Assembly: GCA_022606135.1 (NCBI GenBank)
Contig: JABYQN010000003.1
Location: forward strand, 1,054,001 to 1,118,000
Direction: 5' to 3'
DNA from: Fomes fomentarius
Taxonomy: Eukaryota; Basidiomycota; Agaricomycetes; Polyporales; Polyporaceae
DNA length: 64,000 nt
In this document: in pieces, positions 1 to 13,253 of the stretch
Position numbering within the stretch: the first letter of the stretch is position 1
Layout: each line of letters begins with the position of its first letter
Notes under the pieces: generated by a model
Database searches by the model: none
The model's input: only the letters and a program-made list of their open reading frames with translations
Told to the model about the DNA's origin: nothing
Made by a program: the position numbers and the translations under genes

Positions 1-2312
1 AAGTGTTCAATGCTCCACGCCACGCATCCTACTAAGTGACTTACCACAGGGTCGTTGCCAAGGTGTGTAGTCAGCGTTTTGTATTCGTCCGCCGCGGTTA
101 GGGAGAGGAATATTTCCATGGCACGATGTGCTGTGGCGAGCCCAGGGGTCCGTGTAAATCTCCCCGGTCGCTGAAGACCCAGCTTAACACGACGCACCTT
201 GTGGGACCGAGATTTCTACGCACTCATGGCCAGCTCGGCGTAATGCATCCACTGTTTCGAGCACTGCACGCTGATTCGCGGGAGAGGGCTTGACATAGTC
301 ATCTGAGTCGCTGACGTTAGCGCCACCCTTCGCGCTTCATTTCCGGCTGCACAATACATTGCAAAAATGGAACAAAAAAAGCAGCGCGCTTCCGTGCATC
401 ATAAGTTGCACCCGCGCTGTCGATATGACTGCCGAAGCATGTTCTCCTCCGCATTGGGGGGTTGAGAGGCTCGGTAGCATTAAAGAACAAGAAGGCAACG
501 AAGATCATAGGGAACCGTAGAGCAAGACACACACCAGAGATATAGAACCCGAAGCGTAGCCTCTCTGGTAGGTCCGGGTCTCGGTACGGAAGCGGTGCCG
601 GATCGTACTCGGTGCCTTGCTTCCCGAACACGAGTCGCGCGCCCAACTCGATGTCCTCCACGGACCTGCGTAAACATACAATTCGGACAATTGCGAGAAC
701 CCATATGCATGGACACGTGCGGGAGATTTCGCAAGTTCAAGGTACCGTACCGAAAAACACGGTGGGCATGATTATGTCGTCATACAAGTTAATAACGATG
801 CCGCGACGTTTAGCTTTTGTGAATGAGATTGATGAGAATACATGTACTCACCGACCCATTGGCCCTACCACTGTACGAATAGCCTCCAGGCCCGCGAACG
901 TCCCTGTGATATCCACAAAATGTTAACACATTCGCGGCATACGCCAGCGTAACTGCAGAAGGTAGACCCGCGGACTAGACGCGGAATGTCCAGGGAGAAA
1001 CAATGACCCACCTGGACAGCCATCCATACTGATCCGACTCCAACCGGGCTTGAGTGAATAGATGCCACAGAACGAGGTTGGGATCCTACATTCGCGCCCA
1101 CTAATATTCAGCAATCTTACTCCGGAAGATATGGGTGACCACGACCACATGGAGCATACCTGAGCGAGCCGCCAATGTCGGTCCCCCAACCGAGAGCAGC
1201 GCCGTCTAGAGCAAGTAGAGCAGCTTCTCCGCCACTAGTGCCGCCACATGTGTACGAGCGCGAGTGAGGGTTGAGAGTTTGACCCCATACTGGGTTAACG
1301 CATTCGAAGAAAAACACTAGCTGCGCTACGTTGGTCTTCGCAATAGGGATGCCACCAGCCTGTCGGACGAGCGCGACAACCTATGACATAAGAAGGGAAA
1401 CCGTCGTCAGTACCGGAAAATTCATACGACATAATCGCGGGCGGATTGGAAGCGGAGGGAAGCTGTCGCTAAGGATGTGTTGGCACATGATGGCACGAGA
1501 TGATAAATGATGAATATAGGGCTTCTCGAAGCGTACGGCACCTGGGCAAGCGCAGTTGCCAATGCAATTGATACTGCTGCAGTGGCCTAGGAATGGTTGC
1601 GTGAGACCGTGTCGGCTCACCTTTGCGTCTGCGAAACGGGGCTGGTGAGCAAGAGAAGACAAGCCCATGGTGGTGTCGTGACCCTGGATGTCAACTAAGA
1701 GCAGCAAAGGCAAAATGGCGTGAGAAGACGTCCGAACGCAAACAGTCAAGTTCGCGGAAGCAATCTGCTCACAGACATCCTTGAAGCTAACAGGGACACC
1801 GTGCAAGGGTCCGCGAAGCCTGCCTGTTGAGGCAAACTCGGCGTCGAGCGCCTTTGCATGGGTACGCGCCTCAGAAAAGAGAACTAGAAGCCAGGGACGA
1901 GTGAAAGAAACGCGCGCAATCAGCATCAACACGACCCTGGCGCAGTGGTGGCGAATTGGTAGACAAAAGGTACGGACCTTCCGTCAAGCAGTTGGTCATG
2001 TCCTGGGCAAGGGCAGCGCGGGCGATGTACGCTTCAAGGACCCTGGACGCAGTCCACTCGCCCTTGGATATACGATGGACGATCTCATGGGCTGCAAAGG
2101 AAGGAAGTCAGTATGGACTGATCGGGCTTCTGCGAGGAAGCAGAAGCTGGAAGGGAGAGAGACCACAAACCGGTGGCTCGCAGATAGACTTCTGCTCCGG
2201 GAGAATCGAAGGCATAGGTTCGCAGACGAGCAGCGCGTATGGCATCATCGCGAGCAGCCTGCTTCCTGCGGGAGACGTGCTTGTGTGCGGGTGCGGAGAA
2301 GGGCCAGATCAT
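1..2312 (-). CDS. Amidase (amidase-signature family), 3' end beyond window
   Basis: Hydrolyses a carboxamide to acid and ammonia; resembles fungal acetamidase/general amidases. The reading starts MIWPFSAPAHKH at 2312 and splices into ATAHEIVHRISKGEWTAS, then NCLTEVLFSEARTHA, GPLHGVPVSFKDVFDIQGHD, IPIAKTNVAQ (lysine of the Ser-cisSer-Lys triad), TCGGTSGGEAALLALDGAA and GTDIGGSLRIPTSFCGIYS (glycine/serine signature with the nucleophile serine), GTFAGLEAIRTVVGPMGR, and SVEDIELGARLVFGKQGTE. About eight introns are needed, for example donors after GCCACCG (about 2178) and after the TGTCCAG codons. The last visible coding is LTTHLGNDPV at the left edge, so the C-terminal part is missing. One intron (about 1382-1620) is near 240 nt, longer than most here. 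A TATA-like CATATAAG lies about 80 bp upstream. The substrate cannot be told from sequence. Confidence 0.85.
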
Positions 2313-3449
2313 TGGTGTGGGCGGGGGAGGAGGAGAATAGAAGATGTGTGCGGAGGTGTGGGCGGGGAGGGCAGGGGTGAGGAGAAGGCTTATATGGACT
2401 GGCGGGGGCGCTATCGAATGAAAAGGGAAAAGATGTCCGCGGAGCGAGTAGGAGCACAGGAGGCAGGGCGAGTGCTCGACGCACGTCCAAACGCTGTCCG
2501 AATCTGACCATTTCTCCACGCTTGCGGTCGGGGATCGGCGGCGACGGTCCTCGAATGAGCAGTGGTTGTGGGTGGTTCACATGCGCGGGCCAATCGCGTG
2601 AGAGGGCCGGCCAGCGAATGGCAATCGTCGCTGGTCTGCCAATCAAGCCGCGACCAGGCGGGGAATGGTACGAACCCCGCCACAACGGAGCTCAGTCTTC
2701 CCACACTCTATGGATCCACTCTCTCTCCTCGCGTCCGATGCAGCAGGATCAGGAGCGTCAGTCCCAGCAATGGAAAATATTCAGCGCGTTCGGAAGCCAG
2801 ACCCGCTTGTCTGGCAGCATGCACCCACCATGTGCCGCCCTCTATCCGCTCATGCACTCGAGAATGGGTAGCCCACAGCTCAATCGGCAACCATCGTACA
2901 ATCCCACAAGCATAGACACGGGACTGCCAGCCCGCGTGCCACGGGGATGAGGGCGTTAGGACGGAAGGAGATACCACTAACGTCTCTCGTACGTGGGCAC
3001 TCCTCCAGCGGCCAATGGCAATCCATGGGAGCATCTTCTCGAGCTTGATTAAACCATGTCAGAGACGCAAACACGCGAGCGACATGCGTTGCGACTATTC
3101 CGAGCGACGCTTCTTCTCCGTCTTCCGCATGAAATCCTTCAGCCCAAAACCACGCCTTCGGAGCTCTCTGACGGAGCGCTAGCCTCGCGGAAGCAAACTT
3201 AGCATCCCACACACCGGGCAACAGGCGTCTCCGACATCCGTGCGCCCTCCCGCCATGTCCCATCACACACCCGTCGCAGAAACGCATGTCAGCCGTCGTG
3301 ATCCATCTGTACAGGGGCAGGGTTGTAGAATAACAGACTGACAACGTACATATACGCACAAACATCCACCGAAACCACCGGCGACCAAACTTCATACACC
3401 CGCTCGCGATCCAAGGCCCAGATTCGCCAGGCATCGACACTAGCACCCT
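2313..3449. other. Intergenic, no recognised gene
   Basis: This stretch separates the U2AF stop from the amidase start, both on the minus strand. It should hold the U2AF 3' UTR and the amidase promoter, with a TATA-like CATATAAG on the minus strand near 2388-2397. Several overlapping open frames exist on both strands. The longest is 188 codons on the minus strand (2880-3446); none resembles a known family. Confidence 0.5.
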
Positions 3450-6099
<2,650 letters not shown>

Positions 6100-6503
6100 T
6101 GCTGGAATGCGGTTGGTGGAAGTGAATGTGCCACGCGCGCTCTCTGCGTGAGACCTCCAACCTCACATAGCGTGAGAATGTGAAAATAAGCACACCCTAT
6201 CCCGCAGTAAATTGGATCCATAACCCCTTTTGTGACACCAAGCACCGCATCCCACTATATATGGCTAACTGATAACAAATTCTCAATGAGCGCCTGTCAA
6301 AGATTATGGCTCTCGATCACTCTTGGTGGACAATCCTGGGAGGAGAGGCTTGGGGTCTCCTCCAGCCCATTTGCCAACCCCTAGCCAGGTGTTCCCTGTG
6401 TTGATCAGCCATTGCGCAATTCGCTGCCCCTAGTCTTTCCGTCTTTTCGCTTTTTCACAGCGTGCACATTCTGCACCCTTACGCTGGGCATTACTAGTCC
6501 AAC

Positions 6504-8154
6504 ATGTCGAAGACACAAGTTGACGACAACAAGCTCTCCGAGGCTCCTCCCGCATACGATGCTGGGATAACCGCAGAGGATGTACCGAGCTTGGAAGGGC
6601 AGCAATGCCAGGAACGTGCGCCCGCGAGGCCTCCACTCGACTATTCATCCCCACTGGCATTCTTCACGAGTCTCGGCAGACGCTTCTCGAGTATCTGGAC
6701 AAAACGATTCGTGTTGTCCCTCCTGGCAGGACAGTTGGTCTCGTTATGTATCACTTGCACCAACGTCACCACCACGGAGCTTGTCCAACGGAACTGGGCA
6801 TTGCCGACCACCCAGACGTTCTTCCTGTGAGTCTTATTTCCCCCTTCATGGTTGGGATGGTGTATGACTTCGAGCCTAGGTATTTCTCATTATTCGTTAT
6901 ATATACACCATACACGATCTACAAGTGTGAGTTGTACCGCGTCCACTCTTTCCATGTCGCAATCTAACCAAGCTCTTGCTAGATGGGTTCCTGGGTTGGT
7001 TGAAGATGATTGTCAGGGACGGGTGGAAATGTACGCCCACAACATTCATCTCAAGACGTTCATGTGCACGCTCTGAACCCACCCCCCTCCCCTTATCTAG
7101 ACTTCATACTAGCCGCATGCGACGTCGAAGGCAATTTCTTGGTCGTGAAGGCATACCAGTACACCACCCTTCTGTCCTGCATGTTGCTCGACGCATGGGC
7201 AATCCCAGTATGTCTCTTCTTCTCCTGGGTATACATGCGTCCGAAATATCACTGGACACAACTACTGGTGTGTGCACACTATCCTCGCATCCATGTAATT
7301 GGGAATCATAACGGAAGTATAGGGCATTGCAATCTGCGTGGGCGGGCTGGGTATGCTTGTCGCCTCGGACCAGATTACCGGCAAGGACTGGGATCCAGCA
7401 AGTCGCGTCAAAGGCGATATCTTCATGCTCGTTGGCGCATCACTCTACGGCTTCAGTGAGTCGCTAGTCGCGTACGGACAACTATATCGTCACTCATAGG
7501 AGTGCAATATCATAGCAAACGCGACGGAAGAGTTCTTCGTACGCAAGTCCCCCTTATATGAAGTAGTGGGCCAGCTCGGCATGTGGGGTGTCCTCATAAA
7601 CGGCATCCAAGCTGCTGGGCTCGAGCACAAGGATATGATCACAGCCACATGGAACGGCGAGAACAGTATGTCGCTCTCCGTACCGCTTCTCGCAATGCAG
7701 CTCACGCATACGACTCTACAGTTGGGCTGCTCTTCGCCTACACCGCCGCAATGTTCATCTTGTACACTGTCGCACCAATCCTGTACCGCATGGCGTCGTC
7801 TGCATACTACAACCTCAGCCTGCTCTCGTCCGATTTCTACGGCCTGCTTTTTGGGCTGTTCCTATTCGTACGCATATCCGTTCATTGTTGTGCGACATGA
7901 GACTGATGGCGACTATGGCCTGTAGCACTACAGCGTTTACTGGCTGTACTTCGTGGCATTCGTGGTGGTCATCGGAGGTCTCATAGTCTACTTCTGGCAT
8001 GCCACGCGTACGTATCATCTGGCGCTGTCCCCCAGAGAATGAAACTAACGAACTGTCCATATGCGTAGCCGAAGAGCAGGGAAAGATCGAAGTCCGCGCA
8101 CCGGAGTACGTTCAGGCTCGCGAGGGTACGAATCGGATAGTTGGACAGGTGTAA
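6504..8154 (+). CDS. SLC35F1/F2/F6-like transporter (DUF914)
   Basis: Predicted multi-pass membrane transporter of the drug/metabolite superfamily; substrates of this subfamily are poorly known. The first exon encodes a soluble tail (MSKTQVDDNKLSEAPPAYD) and then LLAGQLVSLCITCTNVTTTE. Spliced exons give FLYFSLFVIYTPYTIYK, YGFLGWLKMIVRDGW, the family-typical DVEGNFLVVKAYQYTTLLS, GIAICVGGLGMLVASDQITG, NATEEFFVRKSPLYEVVGQ, VGLLFAYTAAMFILYTVAP, and LYFVAFVVVIGGLIVYFWHA. It ends REGTNRIVGQV at 8152-8154. About ten hydrophobic helices can be traced. Introns are short with GT-AG ends. It is divergently placed from U2AF, with about 400 bp between start codons. Family is confident; localisation and substrate are not. 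Confidence 0.88.
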
Positions 8155-8539
8155 CTTCCACCTTGGCTGCACGATCAGAGACGAGACATGAGACACGATG
8201 TGTTCCGAGCACACGACGATATTGTTGCGGAATGAACTTGTCAATAGACGGGAAATCCGACATCTGGGCTGTTGTAGGATATACATATCGTATCGGGGTG
8301 ACGTAGAGAAACTACTAGATCCACAGGTTACGGAACAGAAATGCGAGAGGTGTGCAACGATGGAGATTGTCAAAGAGTCAAGAGTGGTTGAGGAAAGTTG
8401 GACTAAAGATAAGGAGTGACAAAGATACATCCGTGTGCCTAAGCTTAGAGCGGTACTTGTACAAGGTGAAATGATTAGAGTGGGTTGACTCCAGGAGCCG
8501 GGGTGACAATGACACGCGCGTAGACGCAGCAAGTGGAGA
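8155..8539. other. Convergent 3' intergenic region
   Basis: Lies between the stops of two converging genes. I see only presumed 3' UTR sequence. Confidence 0.5.
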
Positions 8540-9344
8540 CTAGACCAGTCGCTTGGGAGGCTCGTTCTTCTGCTTCTCCTGCTGACGCTGCCACTCTTCG
8601 AACTGCTTGAACTTGGCCTCCCGGAGTGCCTGGAGCTCGCGGTCCTGCTGCTCGCGCTGCGCGCGGTGTTCAGCAAGTTTCTGTCAGAGTCACGCAGCGA
8701 GTGTCAGTGAGCATCACCGGACGGAAGAGTACTCGGAGCTTGCGAAACACTCACGGCCTTGAGACTCTCAACAGTGACAAGGAGGTTGTTGAGCGTGGCC
8801 TCAGACAGCTCGGTGATCTATAGTATTCAGCCGACGGCAAGTGAGCCAGGGTCTCTCAGGCCCGGTATCCGAGAAGGTGAGGAAGACTTACGGTATCGGT
8901 GGCTTGCTGCACAACATCCTTCTCAGGAGCTTGCTCGCTCGAGGCCGGCATTGGTGATGGCGGGCCCCAAGAGCCTTCCGGCCGTTGACCATGGCGGTGC
9001 CAACCCCACCTATCCAAAGACCCATTGGGATTATTCTCCTGCCCCGGCCAGGACCCCCTTCCCCAATGCCCCCATCCCCACCGATCCCACTTGTCGATCG
9101 TGCCCGGCGCGGGCTGCTGCTGTTGATCCTGAGCCTGCATGGGCCCAGAAGGACCAGGCGCGCCAGGCGCGGGGTAGGCGTTCTGTGGGATGCGGTCGCG
9201 TCCGCAGTGGCGCGCCTCGTACCAGCCTTGGTGTGCCTTGTGAGCGTGCCACCAGGTTGCCGTTCCAGCGCCGACGATGAACCAGAAGAGGCGGGAGGTC
9301 GCACGGCCGCAGCGGTGGCCGTAGTACCAGTGGTGTGGGTGCAT
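8540..9344 (-). CDS. Conserved-looking small protein: N-terminal hydrophobic segment and C-terminal coiled coil
   Basis: Family not recognised. Three exons: one from 9344 to about 8893 (MHPHHWYYGHRCGRATSRLF... ending VVQQATDT), a short middle one (ITELSEATLNNLLVTVESLK), and a last one (KLAEHRAQREQQDRELQALR to EPPKRLV). Donors GTAAGTC and GTGAGTG fit. The N-terminus has His/Trp/Tyr-rich sequence and a hydrophobic stretch LFWFIVGAGTATWW that could anchor it in a membrane. The middle is Gly/Trp/Gln/Pro-rich low complexity (repeated DRWGWG/DKWDRWGWGHW units). The C-terminus is a charged Gln/Glu/Arg helix, probably a coiled coil. About 225 residues. A minus-strand TATATAT box lies about 120 bp upstream of the ATG. 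Confidence 0.7.
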
Positions 9345-9991
9345 AGTTGGGACTGGAGAGCAAATACGAAAGTAGTGTGAGGCGAGACGAGGCTCTGGTT
9401 TGTGTGCTGAGTGAGTAGTAAGTGATGTGGGTGAGCGATGGTCTCTACGGTGTTGAGTGGGCGGAGATATATAGGGAGGTGGTGCGCTCGCCGCCGTGTG
9501 TCGTAATGCGTCGGGCACGGAGGACGCGGAGGTATTATGTTGGTGGTCGGCGAGAGGGACGCACTGCGGATCCGTCTGGACGAAGGGTGTGCAATCTTGA
9601 CGGCTTGACGGATGAGGAAATGCCGGACGGGAAACGCAGGTACGGCGTGGTGCGAAGATCTAGATGTGCCAGAGAGGAAGGAGGCCGGAGATGTTCGTCG
9701 ACAGAGGGCAGCAGCTGCCGAGTGAACTTGTCAGAGAACATTGGGTGTGGTCAGGATGCTGAGGCAAGCTACCCGCGAGATGTCCGTATGCCCAGCCGTA
9801 ACGCGTAACCCCTGCCGACCACCGCGTCACCCGGCTGCCACCGTGTGACATTGTGTGACGCGTCTACTTGTTCTGACCTTCGTTCAATGAACAGGAACCT
9901 TTACCTCTGAACTAACCACCGCCCATTACTTCCTCGCATTTCTGGACTCGGCTCCTTGGAACCTTATTGACAGTAACGGGCTGCAGTACCG
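9345..9991. promoter_or_regulatory. Divergent promoter region with TATA box
   Basis: Holds the promoters of the minus-strand small protein (ATG at 9344) and the plus-strand coiled-coil gene (ATG at 9992). A TATATAT sequence at 9466-9473 is suitably placed for the minus-strand gene. No other feature is recognised. Confidence 0.45.
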
Positions 9992-11225
9992 ATGGCATCG
10001 TGGCAGGAGGAGTCGCGTCAAGCTCAAGTCAGTGCTGCCACTAGTAGTGCCGAAAGCACGCGTAAGGCTAGACTTGACGTGCCAGGTCTGGTTTCCGAGG
10101 ATGCGATCGAGTCTCGCCGCGAAAATCTTCGGCATACAATTTTGCACGACACCGTGGAGGCAACCCTCCAGAAATCCTTGTCAACCAAGGTAGCTAGGCT
10201 CTTATAGTAGCGCCAGATGACTTTCCTGCACGAGGCCGATTTGCCACTTGTGTTCACCCAGATTCTACCACAAAACCTTGTTTTGGCATCCGCTCTCGAT
10301 GGTGTCGCTGCTTACGACGACGCAGAAATTTACCTCCCGGGTGGACTGACGTTTCATGATCTCAATGAACTGACTCCTGTAGCCCTTCCGGTACGCCCTT
10401 TTTGCACCCCATCTCGGCTTGCTCGCCCGTCCATCTGACTGCGTGCAAGGTGCTCAGTCCCCGTTTCGCTCAACGGCTTAAGGCGGAAATGATGCAGACG
10501 CTGGCTTCAGTGTCTGAATATCTCAATGGAGAGTCCTGTGAGCAATTCTTCATCTCGATGGTCTCCAACAGCGCTCAGCGTCAAACTCATAGCAGCACAA
10601 GACGATGAAGATTCTAGACGACGACAACATGCGCTGATTCTGCACGAGCAGATACGGGCACGCAGACAAACGATTGCTCAGAAGGAGACCTCGTTAGAGG
10701 ATGTCCGCTCGAGGGTCCTCTCCAGAATTGAGCAGATCAACCAGGCATGACTGACCGTTCTTCACTATCTCGTTATACTCTAACATGCCATAGGTTCAAG
10801 TCGCGCTCGAGTCGAAGCTTACAGATGCACTGTCTACCCTTCCCTCACAACTCCAGACAACCCGTGCAGCACAAGCGGACGTCGTCTCGGCGACGATCGA
10901 GACCGCCCTGCTGAAGCTCTCCCTCGTGCGCGCACGCGCTCACCGTGCACTCTACGGCTATGCTCCCGCGGAGAAACCCAGCCAGACTGTCTCCAGTGCA
11001 GTCAATGCGGCATGTGAGAAACTTAGAGAACGGCAGAGATTGCAGCAGGCCGAGACGGACGAGCTAGATCGGCAGATCTTGGAGTATGAGGGCATGTTAA
11101 GGTTGGTGGATGGGAGAGATGGGAGCTTCGCCCAAGTTGTGAGGGATATGGCGAGGGTTAAGAGAGAGACGGATGAGTGTAGAAAGGATCTGAGGAGGTT
11201 AGGATGGACCGGAGACTCGGGCTGA
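9992..11225 (+). CDS. Coiled-coil protein, possibly HAUS4/augmin-like
   Basis: A helical protein of about 345 residues. Exons read MASWQEESRQAQVSAATSS to LQKSLSTK, then MTFLHEADLPLVFTQILPQN to DLNELTPVALP, PRFAQRLKAEMMQTLASVSE, SLSVKLIAAQDDEDSRRRQH to SRIEQINQ, and VQVALESKLTDALSTLPSQ to RKDLRRLGWTGDSG. The last two exons are long charged helices with coiled-coil character. The intron at 10745-10793 has GC-AG rather than GT-AG ends; no in-frame GT donor is available before the TGA. Arrangement and helix pattern recall HAUS augmin subunit 4, but that is a weak resemblance. A kinetochore or spindle coiled-coil protein is equally possible. Confidence 0.65.
10745..10793 (+). other. GC-AG intron
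   Basis: Exon ends ...ATCAACCAG, the intron runs GCATGACTG... to ...GCCATAG, and the next exon continues GTTCAAGTCGCG in frame (INQVQVALESK). Reading through would stop at TGA after one codon. Confidence 0.7.
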
Positions 11226-11672
11226 GCTCTTTACCCGGACAGGGATGTCATTGTATCGCCATCGTTCCTCGTTGTCATCTCATATGTATGTAGTCGTCTT
11301 CGTTGTGCTTGAGGATCAGTTTGGCGAGTGAGTACGAGTGTTGGCATAATACCATGTAGACGAAAGCCAAGCCGATGCTCACTGCCGCGTTATGGGATTC
11401 CTTGTACACGGACCTCCGACCTATGCGCTCCTGTAGGGTGATTCGGCGAATATTCCAAATCCGGTGCAGCCGACTAGGCCCTAAGAGTAATGAGGGTTGG
11501 AAAAAACTGCTGTTGGCGCGGACTCTGATACATATGTACAGCAGCTGGTAATAGTCAAGACACACGATATTTTTCTAACAACTCCTCGCCTCCAAGGTTC
11601 ATACCATCTGCAATGAGGATGGGGAGGTTGGTTCACCAGGAAGAATCCAGTCAACGATCTTTATTAACTCAC
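11226..11672. other. Convergent 3' intergenic region
   Basis: Between the coiled-coil gene and the 3' end of the cellobiohydrolase. Short open frames only; presumed UTRs. Confidence 0.45.
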
Positions 11673-13166
11673 TTAGTTGGCGTAGGTCGAGCCGATGGGA
11701 CCAGTCTTGATGTTGGAGTAGATGACGGTCGCACCGGGGCTATTGGCCTCGACGTCCTTGGGTTCGCCGGAGTCGGTTGCACATGGGCCACGGGAGATAC
11801 CCGGCTTCGAGGCATCAGCGTCGGTAGGGTAGTCGCTGTCGAGCCAGAGCATCTTTGCGGTGTGGTCGTCCCAGATGGACATGACGAGAACCATGCCGGC
11901 CTCGAAGGAGTCGCCCATGGCCTTGAGACCACCGAGCTTCTCGAACGAGTTAGTGTCGCCGAACACCTCCTTTTGGTCGTTGCAGAAGTCGTCGGTGATG
12001 GAGTCGTACGCGTCGAGGCCGTCAATTTGGGTCTTGGAGTTGGCGATCACCTTGCCGTTCTGCACGTAGAGACGGCGGATCTCGGAGAGCGCGCCCGAGG
12101 TCGTGTTGTCGGAGGTGAGGAACTGGGTGACGACAGTGAATTTGGACTTGGTGTCGACGGTCAGGCCAGGCCCGAGGAAGGTCTGGTCGCCCATGCGCCA
12201 CGAGTTGAAGTCGCAGCCGTCCTTGTCGCAGATACCCTCGTAGCGGTCGTCACCGTCACCGCAGTCGGTGCCCTCGCAGCGCACCTGACCCGCGACAGAG
12301 CAGACATGGGGCGTGACGGCAGCGCCGTTCGAGTTCGCTTCCCAGATGTCCATCTCGTTACAGCATGTACCGTAGTGGCCACTGCCGGCGTTCGTGTCGT
12401 TTGGGGAGGGCTCCCAGCCTTGAACGTTGGCCTAAAGATACACGAGTGTCAGTGACCCGCACAAGAGCACCTGAGGTTCAGTTCACGGACCTCGCCGTTG
12501 ATGAACTTGATATCGTGCGGGCACTGGGTGTCGCAGTAACCAGTTCCGTACTTGGAACCGGCCTTGTTGGTGGGGAAACGACTAGATCCACCGTCCTTGT
12601 CCATTTCAACGAAGTAGAGGGCACCGTTGAGCCCACAGGGGAGCTGAGACATGTCGACGTCGAAGGTGAACTCCTGGTTCTTGAGGTTGAAGATCTCGTA
12701 TGTCGTGTCGTCCTCGGAGAGGAGGTACACACGGGAACCGATGTTGGTCGAGTACGCGCCATTAGTCACGAACTTAAGAGTGAGGGCGTTGCCGCTGGTA
12801 GTGATACCGTAGGTACCTGGTGTGCCATGCTAAGTACAGGGACAAACCGACCTCTCAAATTAGGGTGGACTCACCAGAGTAGTCGGCACCGTCGAGAGCA
12901 CAATTCTGCGCACATGTCTCTGGGTCAGGGCAGAGCGAGGCGTCCCAGGTGTTGCCGGTGTAGCAGTTAGTGCTACCGTTGACGGCGTGTAGCCAACGCC
13001 AGTTGGAATCGAGTACGACAGACCGCTGAAGAGTCTGGCAACTGCCGCCGGCTGAGCATTGTTGGACGCTCAACTTAGGGTGACTCTCGGCAGTGAGACT
13101 GCCGACTTGCTGACCGTGGGCGATCGCAAGGGAGGAGAGGAATAGGAGTATGACGGCGGGGAACAT
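11673..13166 (-). CDS. cbh1: Cellobiohydrolase I, glycoside hydrolase family 7, no CBM1
   Basis: Secreted exoglucanase releasing cellobiose from the reducing ends of cellulose with retention of configuration. Three exons, 12875-13166, 12491-12816 and 11673-12431, give 458 residues. The signal peptide is [18 protein letters not shown], followed by mature [20 protein letters not shown]. Family motifs include [20 protein letters not shown], the many disulphide cysteines, and [16 protein letters not shown]. The catalytic motif is EMDIWEAN, with nucleophile Glu232, Asp234 and acid/base Glu237 (precursor numbering). The protein ends PIGSTYAN right after the catalytic domain, with no linker or cellulose-binding module, unlike many fungal CBHs. 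This is a strong marker of a plant-biomass-degrading lifestyle. A TATAAAAG box lies 80 bp upstream. Confidence 0.97.
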
Positions 13167-13245
13167 GTTGATCAGCGAGCTGCTAGGCAGTGGGTATCGA
13201 GGGAGCAGTGTCGAGTCGATGAGGTTGGTGGCCGCCTCGACACCT

Positions 13246-13253
13246 CTTTTATA
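13246..13253 (-). promoter_or_regulatory. TATA box of the cellobiohydrolase gene
   Basis: TATAAAAG on the minus strand, 80 bp upstream of the cbh1 ATG, a normal distance for a strongly induced fungal gene. Confidence 0.7.

Noticed and set aside
11613..12455. 280-codon plus-strand frame over the cellobiohydrolase
   Set aside because: It is the antisense shadow of the GC-rich GH7 coding exon; the minus-strand product is unmistakable.
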